A stretch of 64,000 nucleotides of DNA from JAQTNA01 sp043743785. Its GTDB lineage: Bacteria; Pseudomonadota; Gammaproteobacteria; Burkholderiales; Rhodocyclaceae. The notes beneath the pieces are model-generated. The model searched no databases and was not told where the DNA came from. It was given only the letters and a program-made list of their open reading frames with translations. How positions within the stretch are numbered: position 1 is the first letter of the stretch; every line of letters begins with the position of its first letter. The stretch covers positions 47,821-111,820 of the forward strand of contig JAYTVW010000015.1 of assembly GCA_043743785.1 (NCBI GenBank), given 5' to 3'. Below are positions 42,257 through 50,395 of this stretch, piece after piece. Position numbers and translations under genes: made by a program.

Positions 42257-43333
42257 TCAAGCGAGCTTCGGGTAGTCCGTGTAACCCTGGGCGCCGCCGA
42301 TATAAAACGTGTTGAAGTCCGGGGTGTTCAAGGGGGCGCCGGTTTGCCAGCGGGCCACCAGGTCCGGGTTGGAAATGAGCAGGCGGCCCACGGCGATGAG
42401 GTCAGCCTTGCCGGCAGCCAGGTCCGCTTCGGCCCGCTCCGCATCGTAGCCGCCGGAGAGGATCAGGCAGCCCTTGAAGAGGCGGCGGAACGTGGCCTTG
42501 ATGGCGTCCGGTACGGCGGGGGCGCCCATGGGGGAGTGATCCACCAGATGGACATAGACCAGACCCAGGGTGTTCAGTTGTTCCGCCAGCCAGGTGTAGT
42601 CGGCTTCCAGTTCCGGGTAGAGGGGCATGTCATTGAAGACACCGAAGGGCGACAGGCGGATGCCCACCTTGTCCTTGCCGATGGCAGCACTGACGGCTTC
42701 TGCCACTTCCAACACGAAGCGGGCGCGATTCTCGATGGCGCCACCGTAGGCGTCGCTGCGCTGGTTGGAATTCGGGCGGATGAACTGTTCCAGCAGGTAG
42801 CCATTGGCGGCGTGGAGTTCCACCCCGTCGAGGCCCGCCGCGATGGCGTTCTGTGCCGCCTGCACGTATTCCGCCTTGGTGGCGGCCAGGTCCGCCGCCG
42901 TCATGGCTTCCGGCAGGGCGTTGGGCTGCATGCCTTCCGTTTCGGTAAACAGTTCTCCGGCGGCGGCCACGGCAGACGGCGCCAGCACCCGGCCGCCGGC
43001 CGGCAGGTTGGCTGGATGGGCGATGCGGCCGCAGTGCATGAGCTGCATGAACATCTTCGCGCCTTCCGGCTGCACCGCCGCCGTGACCGCCTTCCAGCCG
43101 GCGATCTGTTCGGCGGAGAAAATGCCGGGGATACGGGCATAGCCCAGGCCGTTGGCGGAGGGGGAGGTGCCTTCAGTGATGATGAGACCCACCGTGCCGC
43201 GCTGGGCGTAATACTCGGCCATGAGGGCGTTGGGCACGTTGCCCGCGGCCCGGCTGCGGGTCAGGGGCGCCATGACCAGACGGTTATTCAGTTCGAGTCC
43301 ACCGAGGGTGGTCTTGGAGAAAAGCAGGGACAT
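42257..43333 (-). CDS. Old-yellow-enzyme family flavin reductase (NemA-like)
   Basis: The 358-residue FMN-dependent (beta/alpha)8 oxidoreductase reduces activated alkenes such as N-ethylmaleimide, enones or nitrate esters with NAD(P)H. Visible features are NRLVMAPLTRSRA near the N terminus (FMN contacts), QLMHCGRIAHPAN, and the active-site helix VELHAANGYLLEQFIRP with the His/Asn-type HxxN pair. The C-terminal GRLLISNPDLVARW is the FMN phosphate site. The physiological substrate is unknown; NemA-like enzymes serve electrophile detoxification. Confidence 0.92.
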   Translation of the reverse strand: MSLLFSKTTLGGLELNNRLVMAPLTRSRAAGNVPNALMAEYYAQRGTVGLIITEGTSPSANGLGYARIPGIFSAEQIAGWKAVTAAVQPEGAKMFMQLMHCGRIAHPANLPAGGRVLAPSAVAAAGELFTETEGMQPNALPEAMTAADLAATKAEYVQAAQNAIAAGLDGVELHAANGYLLEQFIRPNSNQRSDAYGGAIENRARFVLEVAEAVSAAIGKDKVGIRLSPFGVFNDMPLYPELEADYTWLAEQLNTLGLVYVHLVDHSPMGAPAVPDAIKATFRRLFKGCLILSGGYDAERAEADLAAGKADLIAVGRLLISNPDLVARWQTGAPLNTPDFNTFYIGGAQGYTDYPKLA

Positions 43334-43364
43334 GGCGGGAACTCCGGTGTGAGGTGGTGTGGGC

Positions 43365-44336
43365 TCAGACGGCCATGGGGGCCGTCAGGGGCGGGTGATG
43401 TTCGTAGCCTACGAGGCTGAAGTCGAACGGCTCCACTTTCTCCAGCCATTCCGGCTCGTACTGGCCCGTCACGGCGTAGTCCGGGATGCGTTCGGAGAGC
43501 AGCAGCTTCGGCGCCGGCAAGGGACTGCGTGCCAGTTGCTGGGTCAGCATGTCCAGGTGGTTTTCGTAGATATGGGCGTCGCCGATGAAGTAGCTGAACC
43601 AGCGCGGCGTGAAGCCGGTGAGGCGGCCCACCAGGGCCAGCAGGGCGGCGCCTTCGGTGAGATTGAAGGGCGTGCCCAGGCCCACATCGTTGGAGCGGAT
43701 GTAGAGACAGAGGGATATCTCGCGCTTCGTGACGTTGGGCAGGAACTGGTAGAGCAGGTGGCAGGGGGGCAGGGCCATCTGGTCCAGCTGGGCCCAGTTC
43801 CAGCCGTGGAAGAGGATGCGCCGGTCCGTGGGGTTCTTGATGATGGTGTCCAGGCACTGCCGCAACTGGTCCACCGCCTTGTACATCAGGATCTTGGGCG
43901 CACCGTCCTCCGTCAGGGAGCCTACCTGGCAAAAGCCCCGGCTTTCGGCGTCGGCAATCTGGGCGGAGGCGCCAGCCGCCAGCAGCTTGTAGGCGGGCCA
44001 CTGCCGCCATTGCACGCCATATACCTCGCCCAGGTCATCGTCGCCTGTGCGGTAGGGGTTGGCGAGCCACTGGGCGTTTTCGTTGGCGTTCTGGTCCCAC
44101 ACCTTGCAGCCCAGGGCGCGGAAGTCCGCAGCGCTCTTGGCGGCGCGCAAAAAACCCACCATTTCGCCCACAGCCGACTTGAAGGCCAGTTTCTTGGTGG
44201 TGACGGCGGGAAAGCCTTGCTGCAGGTCGAAGCGCAGCATGGCGCCGGGCTGGCTGATGGTGCGCACGCCGGTGCGGTTTTCCTGCCAGGTGCCGGTGTC
44301 CAGGATGCTGCGAACGAGGTCGAGGTACTGTTTCAT
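43365..44336 (-). CDS. thyA: Thymidylate synthase
   Basis: This cytosolic enzyme methylates dUMP to dTMP with methylene-tetrahydrofolate, using products of Dcd and FolA elsewhere in the window. The catalytic Cys192 lies in LPPCHLLYQF; RSNDVGLGTPFNL and the dUMP-binding YIRSND region are intact. At 323 residues it is longer than E. coli ThyA (264), with an insert around residues 85-145, as in Lactobacillus-type enzymes. The ATG at 44336 has no Shine-Dalgarno sequence and is preceded by a family A element that fills the gap to mog. Confidence 0.96.
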   Translation of the reverse strand: MKQYLDLVRSILDTGTWQENRTGVRTISQPGAMLRFDLQQGFPAVTTKKLAFKSAVGEMVGFLRAAKSAADFRALGCKVWDQNANENAQWLANPYRTGDDDLGEVYGVQWRQWPAYKLLAAGASAQIADAESRGFCQVGSLTEDGAPKILMYKAVDQLRQCLDTIIKNPTDRRILFHGWNWAQLDQMALPPCHLLYQFLPNVTKREISLCLYIRSNDVGLGTPFNLTEGAALLALVGRLTGFTPRWFSYFIGDAHIYENHLDMLTQQLARSPLPAPKLLLSERIPDYAVTGQYEPEWLEKVEPFDFSLVGYEHHPPLTAPMAV

Positions 44337-44350
44337 GAGTGAAGAATCTG

Positions 44351-44479
44351 TTTGAACCGCAGAGGCGCAGAGGCGCAGAGGGAAAACGACAGGAACGAGT
44401 GCGCTTCGTGCACATCAGTCATGAGGTGGATTTTCATAAAAGAGGTTTTCTCCGCGTCTCTGCGCCTCTGCGGTGAAAT
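44351..44479. repeat. Family A fold-back element filling the mog-thyA gap
   Basis: Left arm tttgaaccgcagaggcgcag plus aggcgcagagggaaaa (44351-44386); right arm ttttctccgcgtctctgcgc plus ctctgcggtgaaat (44446-44479). It starts at the mog stop codon and ends 14 bp before the thyA ATG. Confidence 0.88.
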
Positions 44480-45027
44480 CATTTTGTTCTTATCGCCGAC
44501 TTGGGGCGGAAGGCTGCCAGGACTTCTTCCCGGGTTTCAACATAGGGGCCGCCGATAAGATCCAGGCAGTAGGGCACCGCGGCGAAGACGCCGTCCAGGG
44601 TTTCCTTGATGGCCTTGGGCTGGCCCGGCAGGTTGAGGATGAGGGTTTTCCCCCTGATGACCCCCATCTGGCGGGAAAGGATGGCGGTGGGCACGTATTT
44701 CAGGGACACGGCGCGCATCTGTTCGCCAAAGCCCGGCAGCACCTTGTGGGCAACCGCCAGGGTGGCTTCCGGGGTCACGTCCCGGGGGGCCGGACCCGTG
44801 CCGCCGGTGGTGACCACCAGATGGCAAGCCACGGCGTCGCAAAGCTCGATCAGGGTCTGCTCGATCACGGCCTGTTCGTCCGGAATGAGCCGGCTTTCCA
44901 GGCGCCAGGGAGACTTGAGGGTTGCGCCGAACCATTCCTGCAGGGCCGGGATGCCCTTGTCTTCGTAGACGCCGCTGGATGCCCGGTCGGAAATGGATAC
45001 GAGGCCGATGAGGAGTTCGTCGTTCAT
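44479..45027 (-). CDS. mog: Molybdopterin adenylyltransferase
   Basis: This cytosolic MoaB/Mog-fold enzyme adenylates molybdopterin before molybdate insertion. The 182-residue protein has the signatures SISDRASSGVYEDKGIP, VTTGGTGPAPRDVTPEA (molybdopterin-binding loop, TGGTG) and LPGQPKAIKETL. Length fits Mog. It is upstream of thyA on the minus strand; darP lies 76 bp upstream behind a terminator, so mog probably starts its own transcript. Confidence 0.95.
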   Translation of the reverse strand: MNDELLIGLVSISDRASSGVYEDKGIPALQEWFGATLKSPWRLESRLIPDEQAVIEQTLIELCDAVACHLVVTTGGTGPAPRDVTPEATLAVAHKVLPGFGEQMRAVSLKYVPTAILSRQMGVIRGKTLILNLPGQPKAIKETLDGVFAAVPYCLDLIGGPYVETREEVLAAFRPKSAIRTK

Positions 45028-45062
45028 GCTTTGTGAAGGGCTACCAGGGGATAGGGGCTGGA

Positions 45063-45090
45063 GAAAAACAACGCGCCCTTGGGCGCGCCT
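45063..45090 (-). terminator. Intrinsic terminator after darP/yjgA
   Basis: The minus-strand stem CGCGCCC-AA-GGGCGCG is followed by TTGTTTTT. It lies 15 bp after the darP stop and upstream of mog. Confidence 0.85.
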
Positions 45091-45102
45091 TTGCCTGAAC
45101 GC

Positions 45103-45690
45103 TTACTCGTCTTCCTCCGGTTCTTCGGGTTCCGCCAGCTTGGCATTCCTGGCGGCCGCTTCGTCCAGTTCCTTCAGGATCTGGAAAATTTCCCGGAAGG
45201 CCTTGGGCGGCTTCAGAAGTTCCTTTTCCTTGATGGCGTTGCGGCGCAGATTGCGCAGGTGCTGGACGTCCACGTCTGGATGGACGGCGACGATTTCGCC
45301 GATGACGGTTTCGTCCGCCAGCAGCTTGAGCCGCCATTGCTCCAGCCGGTGCATGCGGGCGGTGTCCTTGGCGGACTTGCCATTGACGATGTCCAGAACT
45401 TCCTGCAAGGGCGCCACGTCCACATCCCGCAGCAGCTTGCCGATGTATTGCATCTGGCGGCCCTTGGCCTGGAGCTTGCTGAGGCGCTGCCACTCCAGCA
45501 GGGCCTCCAGCAGGTTTTCCGGCATGGGCATTTTTTTCAGGCGGGCGGAGGGTAGGGCGGCGAGTTCTTCGCCGAAGTCCCTCAGGGCCTGCATGTCGCG
45601 CTTTACCTGGGATTTGCTCGGGCCGCTGTATTGTTCGGCTTCGATTTCTTCGGTGTTTTCGGGGACTTCTTGGGGCGGATAGTGTCGCAT
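45103..45690 (-). CDS. darP: DarP/YjgA (DUF615) ribosome-associated protein
   Basis: The 195-residue helical protein has the DUF615 core GPSKSQVKRDMQALRDFGEE and IGKLLRDVDVAPLQEVLDIV. YjgA/DarP associates with late 50S precursors and helps peptidyl-transferase-centre maturation in E. coli. The N terminus (MRHYPPQEVPENTEEIE) and C terminus (AEPEEPEEDE) are acidic. It is divergent from pmbA, the conserved arrangement in proteobacteria. Confidence 0.95.
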   Translation of the reverse strand: MRHYPPQEVPENTEEIEAEQYSGPSKSQVKRDMQALRDFGEELAALPSARLKKMPMPENLLEALLEWQRLSKLQAKGRQMQYIGKLLRDVDVAPLQEVLDIVNGKSAKDTARMHRLEQWRLKLLADETVIGEIVAVHPDVDVQHLRNLRRNAIKEKELLKPPKAFREIFQILKELDEAAARNAKLAEPEEPEEDE

Positions 45691-45752
45691 GGCCGAGTTT
45701 GACAGACTAAAACGGTATGATTATAGCCTTCAACCTCGCCCGACCGATTGCC

Positions 45753-47108
45753 ATGCCCGCACACGCCTCCAGTTCCACCGCTTTTTCCTTCAGCCGCGAA
45801 CGTCTTCAGGACATCGCCGCGGACATTCTGGACTACGCCCGCCAGCAGGGCGCCACGGCCTGCGACACCGATGTTTCCGAAGGATTCGGCCAATCGGTGG
45901 CGGTGCGCATGGGGGAGGTGGAGACCATCGAGTACAACCGGGACAAGGGTGTCGGTGTGACGGTGTACCTGGGCCAGCGCCGGGGTTACGCCAGTACCTC
46001 GGACTTTGGCCGGGATGCCCTGCGGGCCACGGTGGATGCGGCCCTCTCCATCGCCCGCTTCACCGCCCCGGACCCCTGCGCCGGCCTGCCGGACGTGGAA
46101 CTGCTGGCGAAGGACTGCCCGGACCTGGACCTGTATTACCCGTGGGAACTGCCGGTGGAAGAGGCCATCGAACTGGCGCGGCGCTGCGAGGCGGCCGCCT
46201 TCGCTGTGGATAAGCGCATCAAGAATTCCGAGGGCGGCAGCGTGTCCACCCAGCAATCCCATTTCATGTCCGCCAACAGCCTGGGCTTCATGGGGGGCTA
46301 TTCCACGTCGCGCCATTACATTTCCTGTGCCGTCATTGCCGGCAAGGGCGACAACATGCAGCGGGACGACTGGTACACCACCCGGCGTGATGCGGCGGAC
46401 CTGGATACGCCGGAAATGGTGGGGGCCATCGCCGGGCGCCGCGCTGTGGCCCGGTTGGGGTCACGGCAGATTCCCACGGGCAGTGTGCCGGTGCTGTTCG
46501 AAGCGCCCCTGGCCGCCGGCCTCATCGGTAACTTCGTCCATGCGGTGAGCGGCGGTAGCCTCTACCGCAAGTCTTCCTTCCTGTTGGACAGCCTGGGCAA
46601 GCCGGTGTTTTCGCCTCTGGTGAATATCTCCGAGCGGCCCTTCATGGCCAAGGCCTTCGGCAGCAGTCCCTTCGACGACGACGGCGTGGTGACGAAGGCG
46701 CGGGAAGTGGTGCAGGGCGGGGTGGTGAATGGCTACTTCCTCGGCACCTATTCGGCCCGGAAGCTTGGCATGCAGACCACGGGCAATGCGGGGGGCAGCC
46801 ACAATTTGCTGGTGGCGCCGGGCGAACTGGACCAGGCGGGCCTGCTGAAGCTCATGGGACGGGGGCTCTTGCTGACGGAAATGCTCGGCTCCGGAGTGAA
46901 TTACATCACCGGCGACTATTCCCGCGGCGCCGCCGGCTTCTGGGTGGAAAACGGCGAGATCGCCTACCCGGTGGAGGAAATCACCATTGCCGGCAACCTC
47001 AAGGACATGTTCAAGGGCATCCAGGCCGTCGGCAACGACGTGCTGGTGCGCGGCACCAAGCACGTGGGCTCCGTCCTCATCGACCGCATGACCATCGCTG
47101 GCAGTTGA
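45753..47108 (+). CDS. pmbA: PmbA/TldE metalloprotease subunit
   Basis: PmbA (TldE) is the partner of TldD; together they proteolyse unfolded peptides, for example in microcin maturation and CcdA turnover. The 451-residue protein has the family segments GVGVTVYLGQRRGYASTSDF and TTGNAGGSHNLLVAPG, and the C-terminal GVNYITGDYSRGAAGFWVEN. It lacks the HExxxH motif that only TldD carries, as expected. The ATG at 45753 matches usual N termini; an ATG at 45717 in the same frame is possible. It is divergent from darP; tldD is not in the window. Confidence 0.93.
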   Translation: MPAHASSSTAFSFSRERLQDIAADILDYARQQGATACDTDVSEGFGQSVAVRMGEVETIEYNRDKGVGVTVYLGQRRGYASTSDFGRDALRATVDAALSIARFTAPDPCAGLPDVELLAKDCPDLDLYYPWELPVEEAIELARRCEAAAFAVDKRIKNSEGGSVSTQQSHFMSANSLGFMGGYSTSRHYISCAVIAGKGDNMQRDDWYTTRRDAADLDTPEMVGAIAGRRAVARLGSRQIPTGSVPVLFEAPLAAGLIGNFVHAVSGGSLYRKSSFLLDSLGKPVFSPLVNISERPFMAKAFGSSPFDDDGVVTKAREVVQGGVVNGYFLGTYSARKLGMQTTGNAGGSHNLLVAPGELDQAGLLKLMGRGLLLTEMLGSGVNYITGDYSRGAAGFWVENGEIAYPVEEITIAGNLKDMFKGIQAVGNDVLVRGTKHVGSVLIDRMTIAGS

Positions 47109-47175
47109 TCTGCGCATTTCTATGACCTGTGTACGACTGCGGGAGGACAAATTCCTCCCGTGGTAGCATCCCCGC

Positions 47176-48504
47176 ATGATCATCCTGCAGGAAACTCCCA
47201 CGTCTGCCCTGGCGGACGATTTATTCCGCACGCTGGTGGACGGTGCGCCAACGGCCATGGCCGTGCTCGTGGACGGCGCCTGCGTCTATGCCAATGCGCG
47301 CTTTGCCGGCCTGCGGGGTTGCCAGGGCGGCACTTGCGCTCGAGCGTGCGGTGCAGAGCTGGTTTTCTGCGCCCAGGACGGGACTGCCCTGGACTGGCAA
47401 ACCCTGGCTGCGGCCATGCAACCGGGCCAGGACCTCACGCGTCTGGTTAGCCTGTCCAGCCTCGGTGCGCCGGTGGACGCCGAGATCATCCTGCGCAGCC
47501 TTTCCCTGGGCGGACGTCCAGTGGTTCTGGTAAGCCTGCGGGAAGTGGCGGAAGAAACCCGCATGCGCCGCCTGCTGGACCACCTGGCTTTTCACGATCC
47601 CCTCACCGAACTGCCCAATCGGGCACTGCTTTTCGACCGCCTGAGCCAGGCCCTGTCTCACCAGCGCCGCCAGGATGGGAAGTTCGCGGTTCTGGTGCTG
47701 GATCTGGATGGTTTCAAGGCGGTGAACGACCACTATGGTCATGCTGCCGGGGACGAAGTGCTGTGTGCCGTGGGCCGGCGCCTGCTGACCTGCGTGCGGG
47801 ATTCGGATACGGTGGCGCGCATGGGGGGCGACGAATTCACCGTGTTGCTGCACGGCATTCGCGGCGAGGGGGAGGCGGCCCGGGTGGCCGGCAAGATCCT
47901 GCGTGCCCTGTCCGTACCCTTCATGTTGGGGGAAATTCGTACCGGCATCGGGGCCAGTATTGGTATCGCCCTCTGTCCCGCCCACGGGGTGACCCTGGAT
48001 GGACTGCTGGCCCAGGCGGACCAAGCCATGTACCACGCCAAGGAAGGAGGCAAGTGCAGTTACGCCTTCTGCGGCCCTCTCCGGGAAATTGAGGTCGATG
48101 ACCGGGCTGGACGGGGCATCCCCTGGGTGGATGAAATCGCCCTGGGGCACGAAATCCTGGACCGGCAACACCGCACCCTGGTGGAGTGCGTCAATCGGAT
48201 CATCGAAATCCTGGCGGGGGGGCGGGATCCGGAGGCCTTGCGCCGGGAGATGGATCAACTGGCCCGCCTGACGGCGGCCCACTTCGAAGAAGAAGAACGC
48301 CTGATGGATACCCTCGGCGCCGATGCCTTGCCCCGGCACCGGGAATCCCACCTGCGCCTGCTGGGACAACTGCGGATGCTCACCGGCCAAGTGGAAAACA
48401 CGGGTTTCTCCACCGCCGTGCAATCCATCCGCGACTGGCTGCTGGAGCACATCCGCGGCGACGACCGTGAACTCGTCGCCGAACTTCGCAGCCGGGCCGC
48501 GTGA
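47176..48504 (+). CDS. Diguanylate cyclase with C-terminal bacteriohemerythrin domain
   Basis: The 442-residue soluble protein has a PAS-like N terminus (about 15-120), a GGDEF domain with intact GGDEF at 217-221 (MGGDEFTVLLHG), and a C-terminal hemerythrin four-helix domain (about 315-435). The visible di-iron ligands are LGHEILDRQHRTLV, AHFEEEERLMD, HRESH and WLLEHIRGDD. Hemerythrin binds O2, so this protein probably couples oxygen or redox state to c-di-GMP synthesis in the cytoplasm. No EAL domain is present. It stands alone after pmbA. Confidence 0.93.
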   Translation: MIILQETPTSALADDLFRTLVDGAPTAMAVLVDGACVYANARFAGLRGCQGGTCARACGAELVFCAQDGTALDWQTLAAAMQPGQDLTRLVSLSSLGAPVDAEIILRSLSLGGRPVVLVSLREVAEETRMRRLLDHLAFHDPLTELPNRALLFDRLSQALSHQRRQDGKFAVLVLDLDGFKAVNDHYGHAAGDEVLCAVGRRLLTCVRDSDTVARMGGDEFTVLLHGIRGEGEAARVAGKILRALSVPFMLGEIRTGIGASIGIALCPAHGVTLDGLLAQADQAMYHAKEGGKCSYAFCGPLREIEVDDRAGRGIPWVDEIALGHEILDRQHRTLVECVNRIIEILAGGRDPEALRREMDQLARLTAAHFEEEERLMDTLGADALPRHRESHLRLLGQLRMLTGQVENTGFSTAVQSIRDWLLEHIRGDDRELVAELRSRAA

Positions 48505-48505
48505 T

Positions 48506-48545
48506 TTGTAGGTCGGGTTTCAGCCTGCCAAGATAAGCTTGATGG
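48506..48545. repeat. Single arm of a family C repeat
   Basis: tgtaggtcgggtttcagcct resembles the left arm of the taggtcgggtt palindromes at 55906 and 56758, but no full right arm follows. It lies in the 83-bp convergent gap between the GGDEF-hemerythrin and MBL genes. Confidence 0.5.
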
Positions 48546-48587
48546 TGGGCTGCGGCAGGGCGTTGGGCAAACGTCCGCTCACCCGCG

Positions 48588-49349
48588 TCAGACCTCGAAC
48601 ACTTGCCCCGTCTGCAGGATATTGAGCTTGAGGGGCAAGGCCTCCAGGTCGCGGCGGGTTTCCTCGGCGTGGCCGGGTTTGAGGTGGGAGACCCAGACTT
48701 CGGGCTGGTGCTGAAGTTGGGCGAGCTCCTTGGACAGGAGGGCCGGGCTGAGGTGCTTGGAGCAATGCACGAGGTGGCTGGCACTGTCCGGGAAGGCGGC
48801 TTCGGTGAGCAGAAAGTCGAGCTTCGGCACGGCGTTCAGGGCCTTCCACAGGGCGTCGCAGGCCGCCGTGTCCCCGGTGAAGGCCAGGCTGCCCTGGCCG
48901 CTTTCCAGCAGGTAGCCGACCGCTGGCACGGTATGGTTGGCCGGCAGGGGGGTGATAGTCCGGTCTGCCAGGTCAATTTTCTGACCGATAGCGAGGGCTT
49001 CGAAGACCAAGGCCGGTCGCTGGGCGTCGGGCAGAAGGGTGAAGTCGGGCCATACGGCCCAGTTGAAAACGTGGGCCTTGAGGATTTCCAGGGTGGCGGG
49101 GGAGGCATGCACCGTCACCGGTCGGCTGCGCAGTTCCCACACCGCGTCTACCAAGAGGGGCAGGCAGGCGATGTGGTCCATGTGGGAGTGGGTGATGAAG
49201 ACGTGGTCGATCTTCACCAATTCCTCCAGGGAGAGATCCCCCACCCCGGTGCCGGCGTCGATGAGGATATCGTCGTCCACCAGAAGGGCAGTGGTGCGCA
49301 GGTGGGCACCCCCGAGACCTCCACTGCAACCGAGCACCCTTACTTTCAT
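48588..49349 (-). CDS. Metallo-beta-lactamase-fold hydrolase (cyclic-nucleotide phosphodiesterase-like)
   Basis: The 253-residue protein starts KVRVLGCSGGLGG and carries the metal motif THSHMDH (53-59), the second-sphere His in PANHTVPAVGYL, and TGDTAACD. This arrangement fits class II 3',5'-cyclic-nucleotide phosphodiesterases and related RNase Z-like hydrolases; a cyclic-nucleotide substrate is not proven. The ATG at 49349 is preferred over 49391 on family N-terminus grounds. It lies downstream of the FHA gene on the same strand, but 165 bp separate them. Confidence 0.82.
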   Translation of the reverse strand: MKVRVLGCSGGLGGAHLRTTALLVDDDILIDAGTGVGDLSLEELVKIDHVFITHSHMDHIACLPLLVDAVWELRSRPVTVHASPATLEILKAHVFNWAVWPDFTLLPDAQRPALVFEALAIGQKIDLADRTITPLPANHTVPAVGYLLESGQGSLAFTGDTAACDALWKALNAVPKLDFLLTEAAFPDSASHLVHCSKHLSPALLSKELAQLQHQPEVWVSHLKPGHAEETRRDLEALPLKLNILQTGQVFEV

Positions 49350-49465
49350 GGCTTGACGACCTTTTCCAGTCTGTTTGATGACGGCGCCCACTGGGGCGCA
49401 ACTGGATCAAAGCTTAGCTTTTGCTGGCCGGTGTGAACAGGAACAAAGTCACGAAAGGCAATAAA

Positions 49466-49519
49466 CGGTGAGCGGGAAGGTGTGAGCGGTGAGCGCAATT
49501 TGCACGCTTACCGCTTACC
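49466..49519. repeat. Family B fold-back element supplying the FHA-gene stop codon
   Basis: Arms cggtgagcgggaaggtgtga plus gcggtgagcg (49466-49495) and cgcttaccgcttacc (49505-49519). On the coding strand of the FHA gene the last codons read CTT AGG TAA GCG GTA AGC, so the stop is part of a repeat word. Confidence 0.75.
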
Positions 49520-50285
49520 TAAGAAAGAACTCCATTTTCACCCCGGCTACGTCGAGGATGTCGTGGTCCTTGAGGGGGTGGGCTTGGGATTCGATGGGCC
49601 GGCCATTGACGAGGGGATACTGGGCACCTTCCAGGTGGGTGATGAAATAGCCATCGGTGCGACGGGCGATGACGGCCACCTGGACACCGGGTTTGCCCAG
49701 CTTGGTCAGGCTCTTGGCCAGATCCAGCTGGCGGCCGGCACTGCTACCGTTGAGCAGTTGCACGGCTCCCAGGGGCGCCTCGGCTGCGGCAGAGGGGGCT
49801 GGTGCCTGGGCAGCCGCTGCGGGCCTGGCGGCCGGTCGTGCCGGCGCCTGGGCGGGCTGGGAGGGCTGTGAAGGGGCGAAGGGCAGGTGCGCCGCACCAC
49901 CGACAGGGAAGGGCTGGGTAGCGTCCGCCGGCACCGGGGCCGGCGGCGCAATCGGGATGGGGGGCGCACGGCGGGATTCGAAATCCTCGTCTTCGTTTTC
50001 GGTAACGTACTTCAGGCGGTACTTGCCCAGCTCAATGATGTCCCGCAGTTCCAGCACGTGTTTCTTGACGGGTTGGCCATTCACGTAGGTGCCGTTGGTG
50101 CTGTTCAAGTCTTCCAGGAAGGAGTCATTGAGGATGGTGGTGATGGCGCAATGTTCGCCGCTGATGGCCAGGTTGTCGATCTGCACATCGTTGTGCGCCT
50201 TGCGCCCGATGGTGATCCGCTGCTTGTTGAGCGGAATCTCCTTGAGGACCAGACCGTCCATGCTGAGAACCAGTTTTGCGACCAT
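49515..50285 (-). CDS. FHA-domain protein with Pro/Ala linker
   Basis: The 256-residue cytosolic protein has an N-terminal phosphothreonine-binding FHA domain (about 1-95; TIGRKAHNDVQID, SGEHC, NSTNGTYVNG all intact). A Pro/Ala/Gln-rich linker (about 108-170) follows, then a second, degenerate FHA-like fold (about 175-256; ending LKDHDILDVAGVKMEFFLR). It is immediately downstream of the PP2C gene. Such FHA-PP2C pairs usually act with a Ser/Thr kinase, in type VI secretion or cell-envelope signalling, but no kinase is in the window. Confidence 0.9.
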   Translation of the reverse strand: MVAKLVLSMDGLVLKEIPLNKQRITIGRKAHNDVQIDNLAISGEHCAITTILNDSFLEDLNSTNGTYVNGQPVKKHVLELRDIIELGKYRLKYVTENEDEDFESRRAPPIPIAPPAPVPADATQPFPVGGAAHLPFAPSQPSQPAQAPARPAARPAAAAQAPAPSAAAEAPLGAVQLLNGSSAGRQLDLAKSLTKLGKPGVQVAVIARRTDGYFITHLEGAQYPLVNGRPIESQAHPLKDHDILDVAGVKMEFFLR

Positions 50286-50317
50286 GTTTCCCGCTCTCCA
50301 AAAATCTACGGCTTTTT

Positions 50318-50382
50318 GTGGGGCCGGCTTCCGCTGGCCCGGTACCTCAACACATGCATTGGCCGGCTAAAGCCAGCCCCAC
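50318..50382. repeat. Family E palindrome between PP2C and FHA genes
   Basis: Arms gtggggccggctt-ccgc-tggcc (from 50318) and ggccggctaaagccagccccac (to 50382) pair over about 14 bp. This is the same family as 28848-28905. It lies between two genes that otherwise look like one operon. Confidence 0.82.
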
Positions 50383-50395
50383 ACCAACCTGAATA

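Noticed and set aside
37709..44479. Family A repeats considered as a CRISPR array
   Set aside because: Copies are kilobases apart, are inverted pairs with long arms and are not direct repeats with regular spacers; no cas gene is present.
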